The notes under the pieces: generated by a model
What the model saw: the letters and a program-made list of their open reading frames with translations, nothing else
Told to the model about the DNA's origin: nothing
Databases searched by the model: none
From: Isoetes engelmannii
Taxonomy: Eukaryota > Streptophyta > Lycopodiopsida > Isoetales > Isoetaceae
Length of the DNA: 31,609 nucleotides
Assembly: GCA_011763485.2 (NCBI GenBank)
Contig: JAANSK020285935.1
Coordinates: 1 to 31,609 of the forward strand
Direction: 5' to 3'
Program-made: the position numbers and the translations under genes
In this document: in pieces, positions 21,501 to 26,019 of the stretch
How positions within the stretch are numbered: the first letter of the stretch is position 1
How the letters are laid out: every line of letters starts with the position of its first letter

Positions 21501-22658
21501 ATTAACTCAAACAAATCTGAGCTCCCCACCGAGCTGAGAGTTAGCTTGAGAGAAAGCCACATATCACACACAACATGATAATCCCCCTTGGATGCTTCTC
21601 CCTACATTTCTACAGCAAGCTCCCCTTTACCTTTCCTCCCAAGGCCTTTCCGAGAGGTGACTTGGCATATAAGGCCTTATATGGCTATTTTCTCCCAAAT
21701 TGGCTCTTATGGACTGATTCTCTGCAACATGGTTGGTTGAAGAAGGACAACAGAACTTACCCTATAGTTAATACTATATTACGCTTTAAAAAAGGGGCTG
21801 TTCTTAAAATTCCATCACTCTAAAGCTGCATGACTCATCACTCTTTGATAAGCAAAGCCAACTTAAAAAATCCTAATTAATATGGAAAGATCACAGGTGA
21901 AATCTAAATATCCTCATCTTCTAAGGAAAATACCTGTGAATATGCCCAGATGATGGCAGTTGAAATTTAGGATTATGGTCTCTCTTTAAAGTACCCCATT
22001 GTCATTTGACGATAGTGTTAGAAACAAAGATTGAAACGAAGACTAAGGCTAAGGCCTTTTTGTAGTTGTCAAGTTATAAATTACTCTATTTGGATCATGC
22101 TGATTGAAAAAGGTCCTGGCAGCTTATCTTACAAGCAGGTGCAAATGCACCACTGGACCTTTGTGCATTCAAATAAGTTCCACATTAGAGTCGCTAGCGT
22201 GGCATAATGTTTGGGCATTCGAATATATATTTCTGAAAAATTTGCACTAGTAGAATTCATGCTAACTTGACAATAGCAGACATATTACATCTGCGAGCAT
22301 ATGATTGGACACATGAGCTACTGGGTGTCAAAGAGTTTCGTATAATATTTGTTTACCAAGCATTCTCAGATTGGGCATAGGATTTCCAGTCTATACACAA
22401 AAATAACTACATATGAATTGTCTGCTAAGACGTACATACCGTGGGCACAATTTGGAAATGAAAAGAGTCTACATGGCGAGGAAGCAACCGCTGTAGCACG
22501 CCTCTGGCAGCTGCCTCTTGTTGTTGAGCAGGGGGCAGATTGTTTATCAGACGTTTCCACACTTCAAAAACAGCACCTGATGAAGACGCCCCACTTAGAT
22601 TGGGCAATGCGCATGGTATCAGAAACAAAAAGAAAAGGATTTGCAGATGATTCTCCAT
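295..22658 (-). CDS. NAGLU: Alpha-N-acetylglucosaminidase (GH89), complete gene with 19 exons
   Basis: Lysosomal/vacuolar-type exo-glycosidase that removes terminal alpha-linked N-acetylglucosamine (heparan sulfate in animals; the plant substrate is less clear; the Arabidopsis homologue is CYL1). Coding exons, minus strand: 22658-22440, 19827-19751, 17603-17395, 16017-15896, 15656-15565, 13061-12967, 10284-10203, 9324-9218, 9138-9108, 5905-5788, 5489-5439, 5276-5167, 4608-4506, 3824-3726, 3628-3518, 3432-3233, 3101-2864, 2010-1932, 563-295. Sum 2412 bases = 803 residues plus TGA, with all phases compatible and all introns GT-AG. Seen: signal peptide at about residues 1-23, N-terminal domain to about 150, a barrel with DTFNEN (Glu350) and CMEGIEQNP (Glu480) as the two GH89 catalytic glutamates, and a helical C-terminal domain from about 520. 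Sequons include NLT, NIT, NST, NCS and NAS, as expected for a secretory-route glycoprotein. No break is visible. The start is the only ATG giving a signal peptide in frame. Confidence 0.96.
1932..2010 (-). CDS. NAGLU: NAGLU exon 18
   Basis: A 79-base exon encoding [20 protein letters not shown] then SSLHDY. The acceptor is TAACAG|TATGAA and the donor CTATG|GTATGT. Found by homology. Confidence 0.93.
2864..3101 (-). CDS. NAGLU: NAGLU exon 17
   Basis: Encodes [20 protein letters not shown] and [15 protein letters not shown], the helical C-terminal domain. The acceptor is TTTGCAG|ATATGA and the donor ACTG|GTAATT. Confidence 0.95.
3233..3432 (-). CDS. NAGLU: NAGLU exon 16
   Basis: Encodes [20 protein letters not shown] through [17 protein letters not shown] to APTF. 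The acceptor is TTTCAG|GATCAC and the donor TTCAG|GTATAT. Confidence 0.94.
3518..3628 (-). CDS. NAGLU: NAGLU exon 15
   Basis: Encodes [12 protein letters not shown], then [18 protein letters not shown]. The acceptor is TGTAG|AGGTGG and the donor GCT|GTACCG. Confidence 0.94.
3726..3824 (-). CDS. NAGLU: NAGLU exon 14 (second catalytic Glu)
   Basis: Encodes [20 protein letters not shown] then [13 protein letters not shown]. Glu480 in CMEGI aligns with human Glu446. The acceptor is AATAG|GTTGGT and the donor GAG|GTACAG. Confidence 0.95.
4506..4608 (-). CDS. NAGLU: NAGLU exon 13
   Basis: Encodes [20 protein letters not shown] then [14 protein letters not shown]. The acceptor is GGTAG|GTGCAT and the donor ATG|GTAAAT. 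The 115-codon open frame on the plus strand here is its shadow. Confidence 0.96.
5167..5276 (-). CDS. NAGLU: NAGLU exon 12
   Basis: Encodes [20 protein letters not shown] then [16 protein letters not shown] and two bases of a Trp codon. The acceptor is GTGCAG|GCTCTA and the donor ATCTG|GTTATC. Confidence 0.94.
5439..5489 (-). CDS. NAGLU: NAGLU exon 11
   Basis: A 51-base exon encoding [17 protein letters not shown], a conserved GH89 block. The acceptor is CTCCAG|GGGTGG and the donor AAG|GTAGTC. Phase 0 on both sides. Confidence 0.94.
5788..5905 (-). CDS. NAGLU: NAGLU exon 10 (first catalytic Glu)
   Basis: Residues 345-384. It contains [20 protein letters not shown], where Glu350 aligns with human Glu316, one of the two catalytic glutamates, and ends in GSAIWLMQ. 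The acceptor is TTACAG|TGATAC and the donor CAG|GTACCA. Confidence 0.96.
5923..5990. repeat. Short direct repeat with palindromic core in intron 9
   Basis: Two copies of a 20-base segment around ATGATAAATATCAT lie at 5923-5942 and 5971-5990, just upstream of the exon 10 acceptor. The core is a perfect palindrome. Confidence 0.7.
6797..7770 (+). mobile_element. LTR-like direct repeat pair in intron 9
   Basis: Two diverged copies of a stretch around 6845-7015 and 7585-7765 share GGCATATATAA, CACTTTCTTTAGTTAT and TTTCTTCCATTT. The first copy may start at TGTTGACATACC (6797). TATATAA gives an LTR-like promoter look. This is an old element with no intact coding part between the copies. It may belong with the copia-like piece at 7829. 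A weaker third copy is possible near 10655-10770. Confidence 0.5.
7829..8844 (+). repeat. 508-base tandem duplication carrying a Ty1/copia RT piece
   Basis: Segment 7829-8336 is followed head to tail by 8337-8844, and the two appear identical over their length. Each contains a short open stretch ([20 protein letters not shown] and [11 protein letters not shown]) that resembles the Ty1/copia reverse transcriptase blocks around FAPV.R and LKK.LYGLK. The copia piece is a broken fossil, while the duplication itself looks recent. It lies in NAGLU intron 9. Confidence 0.85.
9108..9138 (-). CDS. NAGLU: NAGLU exon 9 (31-base microexon)
   Basis: A 31-base exon, 79 bases from exon 8, encoding [11 protein letters not shown] with split first and last codons. 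It is needed to join the RQ..EYG block to DTFNEN. The acceptor is TTTGCAG|AGTATG and the donor AACTG|GTGAGA. Confidence 0.9.
9218..9324 (-). CDS. NAGLU: NAGLU exon 8
   Basis: A 107-base exon found by reading for the conserved RWCCTYLL block. It encodes [20 protein letters not shown] then [11 protein letters not shown]. The acceptor is ATCAG|GAACAC and the donor CCTGG|GTATGC. Confidence 0.92.
10203..10284 (-). CDS. NAGLU: NAGLU exon 7
   Basis: An 82-base exon reading [20 protein letters not shown] then NITRLSNW (its first and last codons are split). The acceptor is TTGCAG|TTTTAC and the donor ACTG|GTATTT. Confidence 0.95.
10995..11187. repeat. 102-base tandem repeat in intron 6
   Basis: Copy 1 at 10995-11096 and copy 2 from 11097 to about 11187 are near identical, both running from ACTATCAAGTACC to TAGGAACCAGAA. 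No coding content is seen. Confidence 0.85.
11188..12860. other. Intron 6 sequence with no recognisable gene
   Basis: Only short, unsupported open stretches on both strands. A (TTTC)n/(ATTC)n microsatellite lies at about 12425-12452. I recognise no element here, though part may be worn transposon sequence. Confidence 0.5.
12869..12976. repeat. Tandem duplication covering the exon 6 splice donor
   Basis: Two copies (12869-12924 and 12925-12976; 56 and 52 bases, the left one with an extra four bases) start ATATAGACAAGAC and contain AACGTGAATGAACATACC. On the minus strand each carries the end of exon 6 and the donor GCTG|GTATGT. Confidence 0.88.
12967..13061 (-). CDS. NAGLU: NAGLU exon 6
   Basis: A 95-base exon reading [20 protein letters not shown] then [12 protein letters not shown]. 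The acceptor is TTACAG|GTGGGG. The donor GCTG|GTATGT at 12967/12966 lies inside a tandem duplication, so a second identical donor sits 52 bases downstream. Only the first donor keeps frame with exon 7. Confidence 0.92.
13144..13830 (+). mobile_element. Small LTR (TRIM-like) element relic in intron 5
   Basis: Two imperfect direct repeats, at 13144-13300 and from about 13530 to 13775 or beyond, start TGTAACAG and share GGTGGGATGGATTT and GGTTAAGCC-type blocks. The first ends CGATACA and is followed by TTTGGTACGAGAG, a worn primer-binding site of the initiator tRNA-Met type. A stem-loop at 13486-13501 precedes a purine-rich run and the second repeat. A further diverged copy of the repeat lies at about 14010-14130. 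Non-coding and old. Confidence 0.6.
14350..14600 (+). mobile_element. Possible Ty1/copia RNase H-region fossil
   Basis: An open stretch reading [20 protein letters not shown] then [10 protein letters not shown] resembles the copia block RYLKGT..L...YSDADWAG. The match is short and weak. No borders seen. A broken remnant in intron 5. Confidence 0.4.
15431..15493 (+). repeat. tRNA-like sequence, SINE head or decayed tRNA gene
   Basis: GGTAGCTTAGTGATAGAGCA matches the Pol III A box region of tRNAs (TAGCTCAGTGGTAGAGCA), and AGGAGGTCCCCAGCC with TTTATCC stands where the B box should be, but worn. The spacing is tRNA-like. A second A-box-like string (CAGTAGGTCAGTGGCAGAAC) lies about 75 bases upstream. 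No clear SINE tail was found. It lies in intron 5, close to exon 5. Confidence 0.55.
15565..15656 (-). CDS. NAGLU: NAGLU exon 5
   Basis: A 92-base exon reading [20 protein letters not shown] then [10 protein letters not shown]. The acceptor is TGTAG|AGTTAT and the donor CACCG|GTAAGA. It was found by homology; the opposite strand carries a longer spurious open frame here. Confidence 0.93.
15896..16017 (-). CDS. NAGLU: NAGLU exon 4
   Basis: Residues 169-209, reading [20 protein letters not shown] then [19 protein letters not shown]. This is the start of the catalytic barrel. The acceptor is ATGCAG|ATTCC and the donor CAG|GTAAAA. Confidence 0.96.
16018..17394. other. Intron 3, no recognisable element
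   Basis: About 1.4 kb between exons 3 and 4 with only short chance open frames on both strands. I recognise no gene or transposon. Confidence 0.5.
17395..17603 (-). CDS. NAGLU: NAGLU exon 3
   Basis: Residues 99-168. It carries [19 protein letters not shown] and [14 protein letters not shown], both hallmark blocks of GH89. The acceptor is TTACAG|CATC and the donor AGTT|GTGAGT, leaving one base of a Tyr codon completed in exon 4. Confidence 0.95.
18026..18077. repeat. 26-base tandem repeat
   Basis: GTCAGCTGAGATAGCATGTT occurs twice, 26 bases apart, next to TGTTAACATC. It may mark the worn end of the copia element to the right. Confidence 0.75.
18077..19450 (-). mobile_element. Ty1/copia retrotransposon fossil in intron 2
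   Basis: Minus-strand stretches read [20 protein letters not shown] (the typical end of copia pol, ending near 18258) and [15 protein letters not shown] (end of the RT domain, near 18730). Their order and spacing fit a copia pol 3' half. The part from 18077 to 18258 may be 3' LTR. The element is heavily broken, with many interruptions, and old. It lies opposite in sense to nothing: it shares the host gene's strand. Confidence 0.75.
19751..19827 (-). CDS. NAGLU: NAGLU exon 2
   Basis: A 77-base exon (residues 74-98 plus two bases) found by reading the minus strand for the conserved [13 protein letters not shown] block. The acceptor is TGCAG|GAACTG and the donor AAG|GTAATG. It links exon 1 (phase 0) to exon 3 (one base needed) without a frame conflict. 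Confidence 0.92.
20075..20431 (+). mobile_element. LTR of a Ty3/gypsy-type element, plus orientation
   Basis: Runs from TGTTACGATTC to TTCATAACA (357 bases), with a TATA box TATAAATA at 20237. It is followed by ATGGTGCTTTCATTGAG, a start-of-internal-region string. An inverted copy lies at 21414-21716. Fossil in NAGLU intron 1. Confidence 0.7.
20432..20700 (+). mobile_element. TRIM-like small LTR element piece
   Basis: GTGTAACA (to 20498) is followed by TTTGGTATCAAAGC, a primer-binding site of the tRNA-Met type. About 80 bases later come a stem-loop (20579-20594), a polypurine tract AAAAGGGGGAGG (20600-20612), and TGATATGGTCTGTGGGG from 20615, an LTR start like that of the TRIM at 25539-26019. 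No coding part. Piece of a small non-autonomous element on the plus strand. Confidence 0.6.
20800..21180 (-). mobile_element. Ty3/gypsy gag N-terminal fossil
   Basis: An open stretch on the minus strand contains [20 protein letters not shown] then a charged run with [20 protein letters not shown], the usual look of the start of plant gypsy gag. It lies downstream (minus strand) of the inverted LTR at 21414-21716, as the 5' part of the same element would. Truncated on the left. Confidence 0.6.
21414..21716 (-). mobile_element. Inverted copy of the gypsy-type LTR
   Basis: Reverse-complement match to 20075-20431. Shared blocks include CTTTCTCTCAAGCTA, GGTGACTTG and CTTATATG (seen here as the complement). 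Its inner end is TGTTACGAACAG. The outer end fades past 21716. With the plus copy it forms a head-to-head pair about 1 kb apart. Confidence 0.65.
22440..22658 (-). CDS. NAGLU: NAGLU exon 1
   Basis: Residues 1-73. It begins with ATG, followed by a hydrophobic stretch ([15 protein letters not shown]) that reads as a signal peptide. The block [19 protein letters not shown] matches the plant NAGLU N-terminal domain. The donor is ACG|GTATGT and the exon ends in phase 0. Confidence 0.93.
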
Positions 22659-22959
22659 GTCTTGGAATCTGCGTTCAACATTGAGCTACAGCCATCGGAT
22701 TCCCTTTCTGTCTTTCTTTTGTGCCGCACTGCTAGAACTCATCACTACACAAAAGATGTCTCTTACTTCAAATTAACTTCATGAACTCCATAAAAGGTTG
22801 CCAAGTGCACAAACCAAACAACCCAACCGATGAATGAATGAATGAATGAGCCATCGGCAGCCCTCCTTTTTCACTTATAACTATGCTCAACGACTGGACG
22901 AGCCATTGCGAATGTTGGGTAAATGTGCAGAATATTGGGTTACTGCCACGTGTTAACAC
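22659..22959 (-). promoter_or_regulatory. Probable NAGLU promoter and 5' UTR
   Basis: On the minus strand AGTTATAAGTG near 22872-22882 is a TATA-like site about 220 bases before the ATG, which would leave a leader of roughly 190 bases. A (TTCA)5 microsatellite at 22831-22850 lies just downstream of it. No experimental start can be inferred. Confidence 0.4.
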
Positions 22960-24550
22960 GCAATTGTACTAATAGGCAGAACGTAACGTAAGTGGTTTTT
23001 ACGGGTGCATAAAAATGTCCGAGCACTAGAGGCACAATGACCAGAAATTTGTGTTGACAATCCTCAAGCCTTCACCACTAATATCCTTAAGAAACACGAT
23101 CCCATAAGAGTTCGCCAAAACGAGTAGTAAAATTTCCAATTACTCTAACATAACCAGACTCTAGGAAGCAATACCCTACCTTGAGTAAACCTGGAAGTCT
23201 CTAGAAAGTCGGCTTGATCATCAAAGACAACGCTTTGGCATTTCCTAGCTTACTTCAAAGCATCCTGACCAATGTACCCTCCGACATAAAGCTCCCAGCA
23301 CGTTGACCCTAAAGGGTAAAGTGCTTCAATGAGATAACTCAAAAGGGCCATAGAAAATCCGTTTGTTTAGCCTCCCCTTATGCGTCATCATAAGCTCATA
23401 CTTAATGTGTTCTTCAAGAACAGGGCGAGGCTGGTTTCTTCTTCCGCTTCAACTTCCTCCTCTATCAAATCCATATATACGAGCAAACCCTTTCTCTTAT
23501 CTTCAGTAGCTCGATCGCTCGATATAAAAAACATTTTTCACAAGGGGTTCATCAAGGTAATAGCATTGTCATGCAATTTTCTCGTTGTTAAGTGGCCGAG
23601 GTTCGGGTAGATTGGCCTGAACAGATTCGCTAGAATCAGTGATCTTTGATGCTCGAGGGATCTGCCTACTATGTTTCACGCGGGATTTCAGAAGACTAAT
23701 AGGAAATTTGCAACTAAGGCAACTGGTCATGCAATACTTGAACACTTAGAACAATCTTGACACAATGAATAAATTCGAACACTCAAGAACATTCATAATC
23801 AATATATTTGAAACCACTTAGAACAAATTGCATGAAGGTAATGAAAATTTCATTTAACTCAAGAGCGGAAGATACATCCAACTAAGAAAATCATATGTCT
23901 GAACAAAGAACACATTGTACTCAATAAATTCGAAGGCGTAAATGGACCAAAACAGTCGGCGACTAAGGGCGATCAAAGCTTTGGACCCTTCTTCAATCTG
24001 GAGTAGGGCTTTTTATAAATAGTGAGGTCGTGGCCTGTGGCCTGATGATGGTGACATTATTGCCCACTCAACAACTAACTGAAAGTTGTTGGATCTGAAC
24101 CGGGGTATCAATCTACGAATAAGAGAATATTGTTGTAGCGAAAAGGACCCCTATTGGCCAATCGTGCTCGTGGTCTTGCCTGAAGTCATGCCCAGGATCG
24201 TGATCGTGGTCGTGCTAAATATCGTGTGCGTATGCGTGGCCAAGATTGTGTTGTGCCAAAATGCATGTCGTGCCCAAAATCGTGGGTGCAGCCCTTTGTA
24301 TTATCGTCTTCGGTTGCGTGCCTTGCTTTCCTTAGCATGATCTTTCCCGTTACCTGCCAGATGATGATCCATAGAGAGTTGGTCCTTTGTATAACATTGA
24401 CTGGGAGTCAATGTTAACACTGCTCCCCGACGAAGGAAAGTCCAGTGTCTGGAGAAGCTGATGAACTTCTTCTATAGAAGGCCAGACGTTATCTGAGAGG
24501 CATGTCTGGTGCGGTTGCTCAGTGTGGAGACGGATCTTCCTCTTCTGATA
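22960..24550. other. Upstream intergenic stretch, LTR-like in part
   Basis: No gene is recognisable. On the minus strand, TATTTATAAAAAG at about 24010-24022 is a good TATA box. The stretch from 24419 (TGTTAACATTGACTCC) to 23052 (ending TTGTCAACA) has the TG...CA form of a solo LTR of about 1.37 kb. The 5-base flanks do not match as a target-site duplication, so this is a weak call. Confidence 0.35.
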
Positions 24551-24554
24551 GCCA

Positions 24555-25034
24555 TTATGGTGGGAGTACCTTATCCCTTATCCTGTCTCCCGGAAGAGTG
24601 GTCTGAGCAATATCTATGTGTGCGACCTGGAGGAACTGGTTCCGGATCATTTCTTCGAGGAGCTCGTCAACCAGGGCCGTCACATCTTTGCATCTGCTGA
24701 GCAATAGATCCTCCATGCCCCACCTGCTGAGATCTGCATTAGAGTTAAAATGGTGGATGTTGTACTTATCCTTCAGCACAAGTAGGAGGTACTTGAGGGC
24801 AATGCAGTAGATCCCTTGTTGATATACATCTGGATCTGGCGATAGGCATGCATTATCAACAAAGTGTTGGGGTCCCGTGAGAGTAGCATCGAGGGTGGCC
24901 CATCCAAACTTGTTTGGGATATACACCCAATTGCGGTGCGTACCCATTCCTTGACCCTGTGTCCACTTGTGACGGTGAACAAAGAGAGGATCAAAGCGGT
25001 GGTCCTCACACACTCTGCAGGGACCGTGTCCTGT
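24555..25034 (-). CDS. Unidentified reading frame of about 160 codons
   Basis: An open minus-strand frame with coding-like composition. It holds CRVCEDHRFDPLFVHRHKW (a CxxC pair), WVYIPNKFGWATLDATLTGP, and an acidic helical part LVDELLEEMIRNQFLQVAHI, ending DKVLPP and stop at 24555. There is no ATG at its start: the frame runs in from the LINE tail at 25041, so the 5' part is missing or lies elsewhere. I do not recognise the family. It could be an exon of a broken host gene, a captured gene piece in a transposon, or a gag-like segment. Confidence 0.4.
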   Translation of the reverse strand, partial: TGHGPCRVCEDHRFDPLFVHRHKWTQGQGMGTHRNWVYIPNKFGWATLDATLTGPQHFVDNACLSPDPDVYQQGIYCIALKYLLLVLKDKYNIHHFNSNADLSRWGMEDLLLSRCKDVTALVDELLEEMIRNQFLQVAHIDIAQTTLPGDRIRDKVLPP

Positions 25035-25040
25035 GGAAAG

Positions 25041-25538
25041 AAGTGAAGTGAAGTGAAGTGAATTGTATTATTTCGTCTTTTCAGAACATCAGGTCTATAA
25101 GTCCGAATACAAAAAAATATGTACATCAGAAAACAAATATATCATCATCCGGCAATAACTCATCATCGAGTATCTCGCCATCGCACTCTGCCATCTCATC
25201 TCCACTAGATTCAATAACATGTTTGATTGCCACTTCCCGCAGATTCATCAAATCTAAAAGAAAGCTACAAACTATGGTACCCGGCATATCGAAAAATTGT
25301 TGCAAGCTAGATGGTTGGATATTAAATCGGTCCCTCAGTGCTTGGTAAGCTGGACATACTATTATTGCACGTTCTTCATCCTCTACATCATCTGAGACAC
25401 ACGCCCTACAGGTCTTGTACTCACGCTGTATGTTGTACCATCTGCCAACCTCAACACTCAAATGATGAGCACTAAGACACATCCTGCTGATAAAGAAAGG
25501 TTTTGTTGAGGAGCTCCTCTGTATCTTGATAGTTTTGC
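25041..25538 (-). mobile_element. LINE 3' end with (TTCAC)n tail
   Basis: The minus-strand frame 25482-25126 reads MCLSAHHLSVEVGRWYNIQR then CRACVSDDVEDEERAIIVCP and AYQALRDRF, the C-terminal zinc-motif region of non-LTR retrotransposon reverse transcriptase (compare SAH.LRVE.GRW...R.CR.C....EDE.H.L..CP.Y). It ends near 25126. About 60 bases of 3' UTR follow, then four copies of TTCAC at 25062-25041. The 5' end stops at the TRIM LTR (25539), so only the last part of the element is here. Confidence 0.75.
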
Positions 25539-26019
25539 TGATACGACACCTTAATTATTGTGCCTCAACTAACTGGGCAAAAGCATCTAGACTTTGAGGT
25601 TTGACCCTCTATATGTGATAATTAGGTGCCGCCTGCCCAAGATCCTCTCGAGTGGTCTCCCATGGGCCCCAAATCATATCAATTCCTCCCCTCCTCGGAA
25701 TGCTCGCCCTCGAGCATATGGGACTTACATCATTTGCCCAAATCATATCAATTCCTCCCCTCCTCGGAATGCTCGCCCTCGAGCATATGGGACTTACATC
25801 ATTTGCCCATGAGGCAATTTTTCAATTGGGACGCTCCCATGGAGACTTGAACTCGAGACTCGGCTCTGATACCAATTGATACGACACCTTAATTATCGTG
25901 CCCCAACCAACTGGGCAAAAGCATCTAGACGTTGAGGTTTGACCCTCTATATGTGATAATTAGGTGCCGCCTCCCCAAGATCCTCTCGAGTGGTCTCCCA
26001 TGGGCCCCAAATCATATCA
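25539..26019 (-). mobile_element. TRIM (small non-coding LTR retrotransposon)
   Basis: Two 143-base LTRs, 25539-25681 and 25877-26019, read TGATATGATTTGG...GGTGTCGTATCA on the minus strand and differ at 5 positions (about 96.5% identity), so a fairly recent insertion or recombination. The internal part is only 195 bases. It holds a primer-binding site TGGTATCAGAGC (initiator tRNA-Met type) two bases after the LTR, a stem-loop TGCTCGAGGGCGAGCA, and a polypurine tract AGGAGGGGAGGAAT before the second LTR. TTTGC flanks both sides. A 69-base unit (25671-25739, 25740-25808) is duplicated inside. It looks whole. The right LTR may equally be the 3' LTR of the adjoining gypsy element. Confidence 0.85.
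25671..25808. repeat. 69-base tandem duplication inside the TRIM
   Basis: Two identical 69-base units starting AAATCATATCAATTCCTCCC. Each holds the LTR edge, the polypurine tract and the stem-loop, so the element carries two copies of its 3' priming region. Confidence 0.92.

Noticed and set aside
22349-22684. 111-codon open frame on the plus strand
   Set aside because: It is the shadow of NAGLU exon 1, which on the minus strand has a signal peptide and conserved blocks.
25041-25062. CRISPR-like or minisatellite array
   Set aside because: Only four five-base units with no spacers, placed exactly where a LINE tail should be.
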